A DNA stretch of 64,000 bases from Coriolopsis trogii (Eukaryota; Basidiomycota; Agaricomycetes; Polyporales; Polyporaceae): NCBI GenBank assembly GCA_020543525.1, contig JAHYIO010000031.1:2604001-2668000 (forward strand). Reading direction: 5' to 3'. The translations under genes and the position numbers were made by a program. Each line of letters starts with the position of its first letter. The first letter of the stretch is position 1. Of this stretch, positions 24,553 through 36,817 are shown piece by piece. The notes under the pieces were generated by a model. That model worked only from the letters and a program-made list of their open reading frames with translations. It was not told the origin of the DNA and ran no database searches.

Positions 24553-25178
24553 GGTGTCATGGACTTCACCACCCAGCTTTCGCTCGCGGATTCCATTCTG
24601 TCTTACCGCTTTCTCTATGTTTTGCACATACTTCTTTCTTGTAAATACGGCGTCTCTCGGCCTTGTCTTCAGTACGGAGGCAGCAGCAGCGAACCTTCAC
24701 TTTCCTTTCGTCACTGTACGTGGAACCACAGCGCGGCTTCTTGTTCTTTTTCTGTTGTTTCGCCCGGTTTCCTCGCGTCCGTACATTCCCCTCTCGTGTG
24801 CGACTGTTTGTGTTATTTTTTATATTCTTTGCGTCTCTCATCCCGCCTGTGTGTCCCGTGTCTGTGTCCTTGTCCGTATCCGACCATCTCTCCATCTCCA
24901 CGCACTACTTTCCTCTCCTACCTCCACGTCCCCTCATCCCTGTCCCCCCTTAGTCGTGAATGTCTGCTTGCTTTCTCGTATTGGTACATACTCTGTCGCG
25001 TTCGACCACTCTGCAAAACTGTAGCATGTGCGTGTACGGCTCTCTGTTCAATATAAATTCTCTTTCAAATCTCAAACACATCGGGTGGCTCGACGCTGTA
25101 TCTCGAGCCTACCAATTTCAATACGCGTGCTAGTCGTAAATACGCAGCCCATATATGTTGCGCGTTGGGAACGAACCC
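24553..25178. other. Convergent 3' intergenic, pyrimidine-rich
   Basis: 626 bp between the CCR4 stop (+) and the aldo-keto reductase stop (-). The plus strand is rich in C and T, which opens long but repetitive Ser/Pro/Leu frames (up to 187 codons) that I do not accept as genes. It probably contains both 3' UTRs. Confidence 0.5.
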
Positions 25179-26304
25179 CTACGCTCGGACGATGGTCAGC
25201 ACGTCCTCCACTGAAAGTTGGACATCCGACAGATCGAGTTTCTCCGCAGCGATGTCGTCAACCATGTGTTGTTCGTTCGTGGTCCCAGATAGGGGCGTCA
25301 CACCGTGCGTCTGTGCGACCTTGAATAATGCCTGCGCGGGGGTGCAGCCCTTCGCCGTGCAGATAGCACGTATGCTAGGGTGACGCAAGAGACTGGGGGA
25401 ACCTGAGAGTGTCCAGAACGACCTGCGACGCGGGGGCGATCAGTACGAGATCATCGCAATCGAACTGGGACTCGAGCAGAGACATACTGGTATTGAATGC
25501 CATGCTGCACGCAATACGCCCAGACGGCGTTGTCCCACTGGTTCCCCTCGAACCATCGGTTCTGCACGACGTCCGGCCGCTTGCCGCCCTTCCTCTCGAG
25601 CGCTTCGAGGGTTGCGACATCATAGGTATTGCTCACCCCGATCTTGCGCACCACACCCTCGTTCTGGAGAGCAACAAGCGTATTCCACGCAGCGAGCGTC
25701 TCGGCCATGGTTGGTAGGGGCGAGTGCAGGAGGAGACCGTCGAGGTACGTCGTCCGGAGGTTCTTGAGCGAAGTCTGGAGCGAGGAGCGAATCTGCGTGG
25801 GTACGTCCGTGTGGGGGTCGTATGGCAAGGGCTGATTCCGGTCTTGTCCACCAATAGAGGTATATCTGATCCGGGCACAATGTACGGGATCAATCGGAAT
25901 GCATAGAAGTTTGACAGGCGAGAAAGCCACACACTTCGTCTGAAGATATAGCTCCTCGCGTTCAATGCCGTGCTCTTCATGCAGAATTTGCAAGGCTGCA
26001 CCAACGAGGTCTTCCCTACAGATCCGCGGCGCGGTCAACCATCTGAGCCAAGCGTCGCGAGCCGAAACAACTCACCTGTAGTGTTTGGGCTGACATGCTG
26101 TATGGGATCCTGAGTGACTGCCTTTACAGAAGTGACCTCACACTAACCCGTGTCAATGGCCCTGAAGCCATGAAGCACGGCACTAACAACAAGCGCAGTA
26201 GTGCGTTCCTTCTTCCTATGCGTTATCAACTCCTCACTTTCGGACTGCGAAGATATCGGACCAACGTACCATGCTGTTCCGTATATGATCTTGTGTGCTG
26301 CCAT
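25179..26304 (-). CDS. Aldo-keto reductase family oxidoreductase
   Basis: Exons 26304-26270, 26215-26148, 26097-26076, 26015-25935, 25865-25488 and 25422-25179 give 275 aa. The family folds as a TIM barrel and reduces carbonyls with NADPH. The catalytic tetrad is visible: Asp in FRAIDTA (33), Tyr in PKHYRED (41), Lys in LYLQTK (69) and His in LLLHSPL (116). Later blocks are VRKIGVSN, DVVQNRWFEG, SFWTLSG and TPLSGTTNEQHM, which line the cofactor pocket. Exon 3 is only 22 nt. The start is the first ATG that gives the typical AKR opening KIIYGTAW. Substrate cannot be told; such enzymes often handle sugars, aldehydes or ketone intermediates. No neighbour suggests a pathway. Confidence 0.9.
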
Positions 26305-28441
26305 GGCTTTTGTGAAGGGACTTGATATGATCGTAGCAGTGACCCGATGGTCGAAAAGTGAGAGAGGACCGTGACCCTCTACTTGAAGTCTTGAACCTAT
26401 ATCTCAGCATCTCCCGTGACGTCATCGTGCAAGCGCTCACGCTCACCGGAAGGATCGTACTTATAATAGTTCATCAATATTTCCTCCTGTTGCTCCTGGA
26501 CACGTATCTACTACGCATTACGAAATCAACATGATGTAGATTGCCAAACTTCATCCTACAACACAAGATAATAAGCCACTGGCACTGATGAGCGCTCTCC
26601 TAGAGTGAGCCTGAGCGAGTGCGTCTCGAGAAAAGGTTTATGGTGCACTTCATGTCAGGGACGTGCAGAAATAATGTCAATAGGACAAGGAAACATAGTT
26701 GATGCGGGGGATAAAGGTCGAAAACTCGATTAGGACACAGCAGGAAACTCACTCTATGTTGCCTACCGGCAGTGACGCTGTTCCAACGTGTCCAGCTTCC
26801 CCCTCCATCCAAGCCTATATGCGCGGCATACGGTACATAGCTTTGCCTTCCAGTCGTAGAAAAGCCAGAAGATGATGCCGCACGCGGATAAATGCCGTCA
26901 GTATACCAGTGCGAGGGAGATCCAACCATAGGGATACAATGCTAAGGAGCCTTGGCCCTTGCGCTTGAGCATCATCGCCGACTGATTTGCGCATGCAAAG
27001 TACGGAGGAATGATGGAGTCCATAGCATCTGCTGTGATTCGGAGTGATTAAGTGGAAGCGTGACGGAGAAGAGCGGGCGACGACCTGCGGCATGGTCAAT
27101 GGGTGACGCAAAAAAATCATAGATGGGCTTGTACAAAGCCATCATGACCTACTGGATGTTGACTCTAGCTTGTGAGATGAGATGGTACGTCCACCGCTTG
27201 ATGACACGAAAGCGACCCCGATAACCTCGCAGGTGAACCGTGTTGATACTCAGCCGCATTCCATGGCACCCCGCTTGTAGAAACCGACTGTAACGGACTT
27301 GTCCGCACGCATAGCATAGAAGTAGGCTCAAAGAGAGAAAGGTTCGGGATGAGTTTACGGGTGTACCGAATGGTGGTGACTGCGAAAGGGGTGCCGGCAA
27401 CCCCCGGATACCGAGTAGGGCAAAGCGCCCATGGGCTTGAGTCGCACAGAACATCTAGCTACACTCAGTCAGCATACCACACTCATGCCAACGCTTGCGC
27501 TTGCTCCATCTCGCATATCGTCTGACTGTTACAGTGAGAAATCCGCTTCTTGACTCGCACGATGTTCGGGCATCCCTACTGCTTTGCATGGTTATCTCGG
27601 ATGCCTGCGGTCTGGCATGCACGCACAATCTGGATTCCTCCTTCAGAAATACGGTCGTTCTATCCCTCGTCGAAATTTAGTGCGTCCAAACAGAGCGGGT
27701 GGAACGAAAGAGGGCGGGGTTAGATGCACAGGTGAGAACATGTCAGTGCTTACTGAACTCGCATTACATCGTTCCCCTTCACGCAAAATGGAGTCGCTCG
27801 CACATTATCATTTACCATGTCCCACGTCACGGTCTGCGTTATACACGACATACACGGCAGCACTTTGCATGTTCGTGAACCTCGGACAGAGGGGTCCAAA
27901 TATTTCGTCATCCTCGCATAATGCCATGACCTCCCTTGATATCGATTGAGGGCGAGAAAGTCTGGAGCTACCCGGCGCAGATTGGGTGTTCATCAGCGCG
28001 CGGCCGCCGTGCATCGGAGAACAAGGGATCCAGGCAGGAACGACTCGGAGAAGTTGCGACGCGTATCTACGGGCGATCCGCTCTCATCGCGCAGGTAAAC
28101 TGCAACTTCCAGAGATTCGTGAGAGGGCCTGGCTGTGCATGAAACAAAGCTCAAGTACGTCGCTGATCATGGTCAACGGCGAGCATGACAGTTACTGAAT
28201 GAGTTGCGACAGAGTCGTCAAGTGATGCGATATGACCCATCGTAGTACATTTGATTATTCTGGGAGAGATGAAGACCACGGGTAAGCAGAACGGGACCTC
28301 CCCTTCCCGCTCGTTCCCGTTGTCAGTGGACCCGCACTACAATTGCTATTACCACCGTATTCCCTACGTGAGTAACGGGTGACGGATGGGCAGGTATCGT
28401 CTTCGTGTCCGTCTCCCGTGGGGCATGTACTCGTGGCGTCT
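26305..28441. other. Gene-poor stretch, nothing recognised
   Basis: Frames below 125 codons on both strands without motifs. No RNA gene or tandem repeat seen. It opens the accessory island that ends near 47.5 kb. Confidence 0.45.
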
Positions 28442-28830
28442 AAACTGCATCAGATCGGTAACCTCAGCCGTAGGACGTCATTCTGTGACACGTTGTCTGC
28501 GCGATCTCCCCTTCCTATGGTGACAAGGGAACAAGGGAGGTGTGCCTAAGCTGACGATATTGGGGAAGGAGACAAGGTGACAATGGAAGGTATGGGTGTC
28601 CTTGGACTCTGGGATGGTTTGTTACCGATTCTGAGACAAAGCGACGGCAGCCGCTATACTCCTGATTTAGTTTGTGTGTGAAGCGTATTTCGGCGCGCGC
28701 TATTATCCACGTACTGCTCCCACACGCGTGTCATCGGAGAGCTGCACCTCAGAAGCTACGTAGTACGCACTCGCCGACGAATGCGAGAGCCGAATAGTCG
28801 CCATGCAAGACAATAAGAGATTGCAATCAA
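28442..28830 (+). repeat. Dispersed repeat, related copy of the 33.9-35.9 kb element without the insertion
   Basis: Starts with AAACTGCATCAGATCGGTAA, which recurs at 33911 (same strand) and inverted at 35862-35883. Similarity continues through GACAAGGGAACAAGGGAGGT (compare about 34000-34017) and, after a stretch of lower similarity, resumes as AGCTGCACCTCAGAAGCTAC and CGCACTCGCCGACGAATGCG (compare 35289-35330). The 1.13-kb foldback element found inside the other copy is missing here, so this copy represents the uninterrupted state. I did not find a matching inverted end on its right side; it may be truncated. Confidence 0.6.
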
Positions 28831-28867
28831 CCATGGACAAAGGGGCCTTGTCCGACCGGTTCCTGGA

Positions 28868-29289
28868 ATGAGACGCGCCCGGGAATCAGTGGAGGCCCTC
28901 ATCAACCAGGCTCAAATAATCGCTCTTCCTCTTGTCGGCTGTGGACCATTGATCACCTTGTTCTGCCTCTGCTATGATCATTGCACACTCAAGTCTTCCA
29001 GCGACCGAAGAGCGTATAATCTCACATGCTGTCTACTTGATTCTCAGGTGGCTCTATTCATAGCATTCTACTTGTGTGGGCCGCGATGTCAAATAACGAG
29101 AACGCGCAAGGGGAAGAGCCTGAGACGGATGAGCGCGCGACAACGGTGATCAACACACGACGTGGGCCTAACGGGCTGGACAGCTCGCCGCGCGATACAC
29201 TCGCAGACCGTGATATCGCGCACCTCTTCTCGACCACTGACCTACAGACCACAACAATGATGTTGGGGAACACGCCGCGCAATTACTAG
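28868..29289 (+). CDS. Possible small unrecognised gene (uncertain)
   Basis: Two overlapping frames look partly coding. The first (28868-29149) begins with a charged then hydrophobic stretch (IIALPLVGCGPLITLFCLCY). The second (29074-29289) has protein-like composition in its C-terminal half (DSSPRDTLADRDIAHLFS, then NTPRNY before the stop). They could be exons of one small membrane protein, but I could not find a convincing junction. No family is recognised. Confidence 0.2.
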
Positions 29290-29813
29290 CGCCATCCCCC
29301 TCTCGTCATGTACGTGAGATAACATGATATATTAAGGGTTCGATACCCAAGCCAGATGCATCCGTTCATGGATGACCCATTCATGTGGTTGAAACCGGCT
29401 CACTGGAACTGCTCGAGGTTCTGCAATTGCAGTGAGCTATTCAAGCGCACCTTTTGACACACCACGGCCCACGAGACCGATCTGATCCCGATGCATTTGT
29501 GGGCGTGTGAGAACCAAACCTTGTGGAGCGCTTAAGCTCGGACCATACCCCGGTCTCTTCGCAGGTGCAGGCGACCCTTGAGTTCCGGGGTCGTCAATGG
29601 GTAGAAGGCATCATAGTCCCACCTTCGTGTCATCAATGCACAAGAGACCGAGCCTCTTTGCGCACTGAATTCTGCAATCCAGCCTACAACAGATGGTTAA
29701 TGGTAGACTCGTGCCCGACTAACAGAGCAACGTCAATATATTAGAAGACGAGAGGACGTTATACAACACCAGAGAACACCAGACAGGATTCAAAGACAAA
29801 CAAAACAGCTGAT
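29290..29813. other. Intergenic, nothing recognised
   Basis: 524 bp before the 3' end of the next minus-strand gene. No supported frame or repeat. Confidence 0.45.
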
Positions 29814-30671
29814 TCATGGTGTCTCGGGTGCACTATCATCGTCGGTCTGCTCTGCTTCAAAGTCAAGTAGCGGCGCTGTACTCTCTCCACCGTCACCATC
29901 AACATCTGCAAGCCAGCTGGAAATATTGTCACGGTCTATATCCGTACCCAGGATGCTGCCGTCCTCCGTAACTCCCGCTGAAGGTTCGTGCATGAGGAAT
30001 TGGAGGTGCTCTCGCCGAGCGAAGGGGAGCTACGCACCTATCGAGGGCAACGAAAAATGGGACGGGTTTTCGCACGGGAGTGCCTCAACGCTAATCTTCG
30101 GCTTTCTGTAACTGGCTGATGAGGATGCGTTGTCGGGCGACCGAGTGGGTTGTATGGGACGAAAGACAGCTTTCCCTTTGGCACCCTCTGATGACATCTG
30201 AGGTAGATTGTTTGTAGATGTCAGTTCATATGCTTAAGAGTAGACATGCTCACCATGGCATCAGCCTTGAAGTCGCGGGCACGATGCTTCCAAACTCGAC
30301 TTGCTGAGAGAGAAATTCCTGCAGGCGAGGTATAGACGTCTCGTAATTCGTCTCCAAGTCTGCGTGATTGTTACAAACTGGGGAGGGGATCATTGCGTTA
30401 AGGAGCTAACGTACTCCTTGTCTCTGTCTCGTAGGTCATACGCTTCGGGGCTAGTAGGAAAGGTTGGGTCCAGTCTCATTGTTGTCGACACTATATCAAG
30501 CGCTTCATCTCGGTATTGCCGACCGCGATGCACTTGATAGGTTGTACTACGTAGTTTGACCAGGGGTAAGCGAGCGTAGAGAGGAGGAGGTTTGGTGATG
30601 ATCAGACTGGCGGATGGCGTGGAAGTCGTGGTAGATGGTGTGGAAGTCACGGCGGATGGTGTGGAAGTCAT
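29814..30671 (-). CDS. Unrecognised protein, kinase-1 partner, acidic C-terminus
   Basis: Exons 30671-30415, 30359-30254, 30197-30038 and 29977-29814 keep phase through three canonical introns and give 228 aa. I recognise no family. The N-terminus has an imperfect TSTPS repeat (about residues 2-21), followed by a charged region predicted helical (QYRDEALDIVSTTMRL, YDLRDRDKELGDELRDVY, ASRVWKHRARDFKADAM), a basic Pro/Ser segment, and an acidic tail (DVDGDGGES, FEAEQTDDDSAPETP). The start is uncertain: the frame can be extended to an acceptor at about 30689, and a further 5' exon at about 30938-30861 (opening MASDYLFDRH) is possible. It lies head-to-head with the kinase at 31125, 453 bp between ATGs. 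Confidence 0.6.
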
Positions 30672-31124
30672 ATGGCTGGAGTCAGGACGCGAAAGCTTGA
30701 TTGGACCCTACGCTCGGGATGGGAGAGTGGACGGGCGCGGGGGGTGGGGGGCAGCGGTAGAGGGGGTGTGCCATGCCATCCAAGTGGTGGCAGTATATTA
30801 ACGTTGATGTGCGCGAGGGACCTACTGAGACGTAAGACTGTTGGCGACTTGAAGAAGAGATACCTTTTTTCGGAATGGCCGCTGATGAAGCGAGAGTATT
30901 GACACGGAGCGATGCCTGTCGAAGAGGTAGTCACTAGCCATCGGCCCCCTAGTACACATGGATGTCCAGAACAAGTTCAGAGCGCCCACAAGCGCCAGCC
31001 CCGACAGGACGTGTGAACAGTCCATTGTCGTATTACATAACGACCTCCACGTCCATGCAGCCAGCCTATGCCAGTCGCCTGCGGGTCTCTTCTCCTCTTA
31101 CCCCCATATCTGTCTTTGTATCCG
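30672..31124. promoter_or_regulatory. Divergent intergenic region of kinase pair 1
   Basis: 453 bp between the start codons of the unrecognised gene (-) and the kinase (+). The kinase side is CT-rich just upstream of the ATG. By eye I see no block shared with the corresponding regions at 37676-38139 and 45777-46219. An extra 5' exon of the minus-strand gene may occupy part of it. Confidence 0.35.
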
Positions 31125-32450
31125 ATGTCCCCACCCGCTCCAGCGCATGCCCATGGCTCCAGCGATGCCCTCACTGAACGAGAACAATTCTGGCGCGATC
31201 GATACGTCTGGCTGAAGGAAGCCGGCTATGAGCTACGACCGCGGTACAACCCCGACTGGATACCTTCCTGGAGAACAGGGAGGAGGCCAAAGGTCCTCTG
31301 TGAGGACTATGTCAAGATGGGCGTGAGTACACAATTGGATACCATCGATTATTTTACTAACGCTCCCAAGATGCAAAGAACACTCGACGCCGTTCGAGTC
31401 AAAGACGGCAGCACTGTGATGATCAAGCGCGTCCACAAATCGGTACATCCGTATGAGAGTGCTATTGGGTTGTACCTTTGTTCCCCACCACTCGACTCTG
31501 ACCCCCGAAACCATTGCTGTCCAACTCTGGAGGTGCTCGAGGACCCCTTCGACAACGACGTGCAATACATAGTTATGCCCTTGCTCCGAAAATTTAATGA
31601 GCCCAAACTGGCAACTGTGGGTGAAGCTGTCGAATTCTTCCGCCAGACATTCGAGGTGGGATTCGCCCAGCTTCTTGTTGGATAGTCTTCCTGAAATGGG
31701 ATCGCATTTCCCGTGACTTCACAGGGCCTCCAGTTCATGCATGAGCACCACGTCGCCCATCGGTCAGTTCTCTCTTACACTCGCAATATGATACATCCTG
31801 ACCGTGCTCAAGAGATATCATGCCCCTCAATGTTATGATGGATTCTCGTCCGATACTACCTCGTGGGTATCATCCTCAGGCGATACGACGCACCCGAGAT
31901 TTCAAGCATTGGGTGACGCCTCGCTCGCGCACTGCGCACCCGGTCAAATACTACTTCATCGACTTCGGACTCTCGCGCAGATATAGTGCTGAAGAGAAGA
32001 ACCCCCTCGAGTTACCTATTCTTGGAGGCGATAAGAGTGTACCCGAGTTCCAGAACGACAAGACCACCCCGCGCAACCCGTTTCACACCGACGTGTATTA
32101 CATGGGCAACCTAATACGCACTCAATTCCTCCAAGTATGTCCTGTATCATTTCCTTTTTGTCGTAGACTGACGCCCTTCGCAGATGTACACAAATTTGAC
32201 GTTCATGAAAGGACTAGTTGAGAGGATGGTGCACGACGATCCTACCCAGCGTCCTACCATGGAGGAAGTTGTGCAGTTGTTCAAAGACATCATGTCGCGG
32301 CTCTCGAATTTTCGTCTTCGGGAACGCCTCATTGAACCGCAAGATGATCCGACGATGAACTTCTTTAAGGAAGTTCATCACTTCACCACCCGCACGCTCC
32401 CCTTTGTGTTGACTCGTCGACCGGCCATACCCACTCCCAAGGCACGATGA
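31125..32450 (+). CDS. Atypical protein kinase-like protein, copy 1 (HRDxM)
   Basis: Exons 31125-31322, 31371-31655, 31725-31762, 31813-32134 and 32184-32450 give 369 aa. It belongs to a kinase-like family also present at 38.1 and 44.4 kb. All three share an N-terminal FWRD..WL..GY.LRPR..P.W.PSW signature, no Gly-rich loop, the ATP-lysine in VMIKR (85), a catalytic loop HR-D-I-M-P-L-N (Asp175, Asn180), and IDFG (Asp224). The catalytic-loop lysine two residues after Asp, normally HRDxKxxN, is Met177. After DFG comes DKSVPEF instead of a usual APE segment. Activity is therefore uncertain. Such short, divergent kinases are widespread in Agaricomycetes; function is unknown. The 38-nt exon 3 (QFMHEHHVAHR) is conserved in all three copies. 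Confidence 0.85.
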
Positions 32451-33910
32451 CCCGTCTACTATACCCCGATGTTACCGCATCGCGCGCATCTCATGGGCTG
32501 TCTCTCTTACGGTGCTTGTTCACGTAGTACAACCCCTTGCTTTCGTTCTCCACTCTCGTTACGTCCATCATGCTGTCGTTACACGATATTTCCGCTCTCA
32601 AATGCTAACACTTGCATAGTGACTATGTCGCATATCTCGCGTACGGGTTGGCGGAGTACTCCGTACGCACAATTTGTGGTCCAAGACGTTCAGCGGAAAT
32701 GTGACGAAGGTTGTTGCCCGCCATTGACCGGCTCTGAGCAGCTTCCAGGCAAGTCCCAGCGAGCTTCCGGCCGTCTTCATATTGTGCCTTGAGCTGCGTC
32801 TCGTGAGGGGAGATATTCGTCGATGGTTCAGTGTTGAGCGCTGCCTTCCATGGGTTGCGTCATGTGATATTGGAATCGCAGGAAGTCGCGACTGGGGACA
32901 AATGCTGGTCACCCCGAGATTCGTGCCAGTTTCCCACAATGCAGCGCAGCCATGTTACTTCCTTGGTATTGTCATTCACGGGGTCTTTCGTATCAGACGA
33001 GTCGAAGCTTAAAGACGAGATGACTGTTAGAGGCAAGTATGTTATTCCGGTCGCTGGCGAGACGGCGTTTCGTGGCGTGTTCGGTACTATCTGTTTCCTA
33101 TAGTATGACAATGCGGACGTAAACACTGGGTCGAGGGTTCGTCAAGTTGGGCAGCCGGGCACGTCTCTTACCGGTCAGCCCGACTGCCGCGGCTTTTGGG
33201 ACGTTGAATCTCCTCATGCAATAGGCCAACGTCAGTATGGGACATTAGGAGTCGCAGGTGACCTCACAGTATCAATAGGTCCTAGATTCTGGTTCATCCC
33301 AATTGCAAGACAGAGTAGTAATAATGTGCGGCCCGGCAGCAGTGCTCTCATCACCGCTTCCCCCCCGTCTCTGCGTGTTCTCCACCAGTTTGTGACACTT
33401 TAGCCGTCGGCGGGGTCCACAGAAGTTGATGGTGTGATGCTAGGAGGGCGACCGCCCTCGAATGACGGCTCACAGGGACTCTGCATCCACACACGCCCAC
33501 AGTTTGGCAATATGTGGGTGTCCTCATCAGGAATCGGAGGGTGGCAGATGACTCCGAGCGATATTGCAACGACGCGCTTTGCGAAACTATTCCCATGACC
33601 TCAACTTGTACATCCCGCGCCCGAGAAGACAGGATGTTCGGGCGGAAACTTCATGCCCTGACGGCATGGTATACCATGAGACGGTGAACAATAGCCGATG
33701 CGCCAGATCCCACCGTCGACCGAGGCTCGCAGTGCGCTTATGCGATTGAGGGTCGCCAAGACGAGAACGACGACTCCTGGCCGAGCGACTTCGAGCCGGC
33801 ATAAATGGTCATATGGCAATGTGGGCAACCTCTTATCATGGTTCCCCCTGTCGTAATGAATGATTGTAGGCCAGGTTCCATCGTGTCCCTCTCCCCTCCT
33901 CATAGCGTCT
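32451..33910. other. Intergenic, nothing recognised
   Basis: 1.46 kb between kinase copy 1 and the repeat element. Frames up to 113 codons without motifs. The last 70 bp may already belong to the flanks of the repeat. Confidence 0.45.
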
Positions 33911-35883
33911 AAACTGTATCAGATCGGTAACCCCAGCCGTGGGACGTTGTTTTGGGATATGAACGTGTTGTCGGCGCGGTCTTCCCCTTCTCGTGGTGAA
34001 AAAGGAACAAGGGAGGTGAGGCCAGCTTGGAAGATCGCCTAGGCTAACGGTCTTGCTGAAGGTTCTGAATGAAGCGACGGTGTTTTGCTCTACAGCTGTT
34101 GCCGAAATTCGTGACCGCGCGACTCCGCACGACGCGCGCGCACTTTTGGCGCGCAGAAATCGAGAGAGCAAGAAAAATTGCTCACGGCTTGGCGTTCGCT
34201 CGCAGCCCCAAACAAACAATACAGGATGTGTGCTATATCTCTTAGGAACACGTACAAGCTTTCCGCGAGGCGATAGACCGCCTGGTTGTAGAGATACGTA
34301 TGCGGTCATGTGGATGGACAAGCCTGCCTGCCTCGTCGTTTGCGACGATGATTTAACATAAAATGCTACAGAAGTTTCATCAATGTTGGTTGATACGCTC
34401 ATATAGCTGTTCCAACTGTTTCCATATTTTTGCTGGCCGTTCTCCATGAGATGAGAATGTATCTATGTCAGGTTGTGTCTGGAGTAGCGTAGGCGCCCAA
34501 GAAGTCACACTCAGGTGGCCCTTCCTAGTCAACAAACCCAACACACTCCTCCAAATTGACTAGAATCCACATAATAAGGATTCTAAGAGTTGATATATAT
34601 AGAAATATCGGAGATATCTGTGACCGCACACTGTTACCTACCTCCTCCTAGTGCACTGAAACTTCAGAGGATTGAGTGCAGGCGAATGTCACCCATGGCC
34701 TCATGATTTGTTTGCTGCGCCTTGTATTGACTTTACTGCACTCATGAGCACAAAATCAGAGCAAATGGACCAAGTGTTCGTGTCGGAAGGGCCACCTGAG
34801 TGTGACTGCTTGGGCGCCTACGCTACTCCAGACACAACCTGACATAGATACATTCTCATCTCATGGAGAACGGCCAGCAAAAATATGGAAACAGTTGGAA
34901 CAGCTATATGAGCATATCAACAAACATTTATACAGCTTTCGTGGCATTTGGTGCTAAATCATTGTCGCAAACGATGAGGCAGACAGGCTTGTCCATTCAC
35001 ATGACCTGGCATATGTATCTCTACAACGAGGCGGTCTATCGCCTCGCGGAAAGCTCGTACGTGTTCCTAAGAGATATAGCACACATCCTGTATTGTTTGT
35101 TTGGGGCTGCGAGCGAACGCCAAGCCGTGAGCAATTTTTCTTGTTCTCTCGATTTTCACGCGCCAAAAGTGCGCGCGCGTCGTGCGGAGTCGTGCGGTCA
35201 CGAATTTCGGCAACAGCTGTATATTCGGTTTGTGGGCGCGTGTGAAGGCGTTGCTCCGCGGGCGCTACACGTCGACCTAACGTTGGAGAGCTGCATCTCA
35301 GAGCTACGCACTCGCCGACGAACGCGAGGGTCAAACAGACACCTTGCAATACAACATGAGATTGCTAATGTATGTCAGCTGCCGTGCTCAGGACGTGATG
35401 CACTGAAGATGGTCATGCGCAACTGACTGTCAACATACTATAGTGAGAGAGATAGGGACTCGGAGCTCCCTCACGAAACGTCCCTTTGCAAAACAGCCGA
35501 TCACAGTGTCTTGTTGTATTTCAGGCCGAGCGTTCGGCTCTCGTGTTTGTGCGCAAGTGCGCGATGCTGCTCTCCGATGGCGGGTCGACATCGTGTGAGA
35601 GCACTGAGCACCATGCGGATGATATGTAGCGCCCACTGAAACGCGCCATCCCACGCGCCCGAAAACCATATCGGGAGCAAATTTGCGACTGTCGCTTTGA
35701 TTCAGAACCAGTAACAAACCATCCCGTCCAAAAGCGCCCCATATACCTTCCACTGTCACATTGTTTCCTCCGCAAGATCGTCAGCCCCATTTTCAAGATA
35801 GGAAGGGGATGATCATGCCTACAAGGTATAGAAATCCCACCACGACGTCCTGGTACGGTTAGGTTACCGATCTGATGCAGTTT
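33911..35883. mobile_element. Older inverted-repeat element with a nested foldback insertion
   Basis: The two ends are inverted copies: AAACTGTATCAGATCGGTAA at 33911 and its reverse complement (one T/C difference) ending at 35883. Looser similarity extends inward, including a CCCCTTC block near 33990 on the left and near 35810 on the right. A related copy lies at 28442-28830. The interior is occupied by the 34093-35219 foldback element. No transposase frame is seen, so it is non-autonomous. The exact ends are uncertain: the copy at 28.4 kb also shares GCGTCT just outside the left end. Confidence 0.6.
34093..35219. mobile_element. Foldback / long-TIR MITE flanked by TA
   Basis: Arms 34093-34526 and 34785-35219 are nearly identical inverted repeats of about 435 bp around a 258-bp unique centre. 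The outer tips read CAGCTGTTGCCGAAATTC inward on both sides and are flanked by TA (34091-34092 and 35220-35221), fitting the TA target duplication of Tc1/mariner-pogo elements. Each arm contains the same open frame starting MENGQQKYGN, which is simply read from both arms (34447 on minus, 34863 on plus) and has no recognised domain. No transposase. High arm identity, with differences at only scattered positions, suggests recent formation or gene conversion. Confidence 0.75.
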
Positions 35884-36817
35884 GAATTCAGAGGACAAGG
35901 AGTCCCACAACGACAACACCTACCCATTGGGCACCCGGCATTCAGATAGGTAACACATGGTGTTCAGTGAATTCTGGACTGCATGAGCCTGGTGCATGCC
36001 ACGGGGCCCGACGACGGGTACGAACGAGGACCGGAGATCCTCGCTGATCATGACCGTCCTGCTTGCGCGTGATAGGGCTCTACATCTCTCACAGCACACG
36101 CACATATGTGGGACGTATTGCATCACTCTGTTGCAGAGCATTCAGTATTTCTCACACTCACCACTCACCGGAAGATGCAGAGTACCTGTGCTATGAAAGC
36201 GGACCGCCATGGACATAAGTCGCTCCCCGTTCCTGTATGTTCCGCTAGACCATTTGTCGCGTTTCCTATAGCTTTCAATCTTGCTAATTCATGTGTCACC
36301 GATGCTCGGAGGGGAGCATTTTATGCACTGTTCAGGGCGACGGCTTACGTACCGGCGCATGTTGGGCCCTGTCCGCGCAGCTTGACGAGACATCGATGAT
36401 CAGGTCATTGTCAGGCATCCAACGGCCGATGGCGACGAATTCTGCACCAGCACTGGCGGCGCGCATGAGTTATTTCTTAGCATACCTGTCAGATCACCGA
36501 ATGCATGATCATGACGGCTGCGATTGATGGGGAGCATCCTCTCAAACAATGAGTAGTACTCGTAGAAAGAGCTTGCCACTGGCAGGGGCAGTGCGAGAGA
36601 CATGTTAATTAACAGACAGGGTGCAGAGACAACACGAGAGCAACGTAAATAACGTGGTGAGAGCAGGTAGATAACCAATCAATCAGAGAGAGCATAATCC
36701 ATGGGAAAAGGCGCAGAGCAGGTCATGAACGTGTGTGGCATGGTGCCGGCGGGATTATAGTGGGCCTGTAGAGATAATGTCAGCGGCATTGAACACTCCG
36801 AAAGCTTCCGTGTTCAC
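35884..36817. other. Intergenic, nothing recognised
   Basis: 934 bp between the repeat element and the next minus-strand gene's stop. Only short frames. Confidence 0.45.

Noticed and set aside
24461..25056. Plus-strand frames of 165 and 187 codons after CCR4
   Set aside because: They come from a CT-rich 3' region and are low complexity (Ser, Leu, Pro, Phe); they overlap the CCR4 3' end in the wrong frame.
34447..35426. Two divergent copies of a gene starting MENGQQKYGN
   Set aside because: Both frames lie in the arms of the foldback element and are the same inverted sequence read twice. No domain is present and they differ after about 50 codons.
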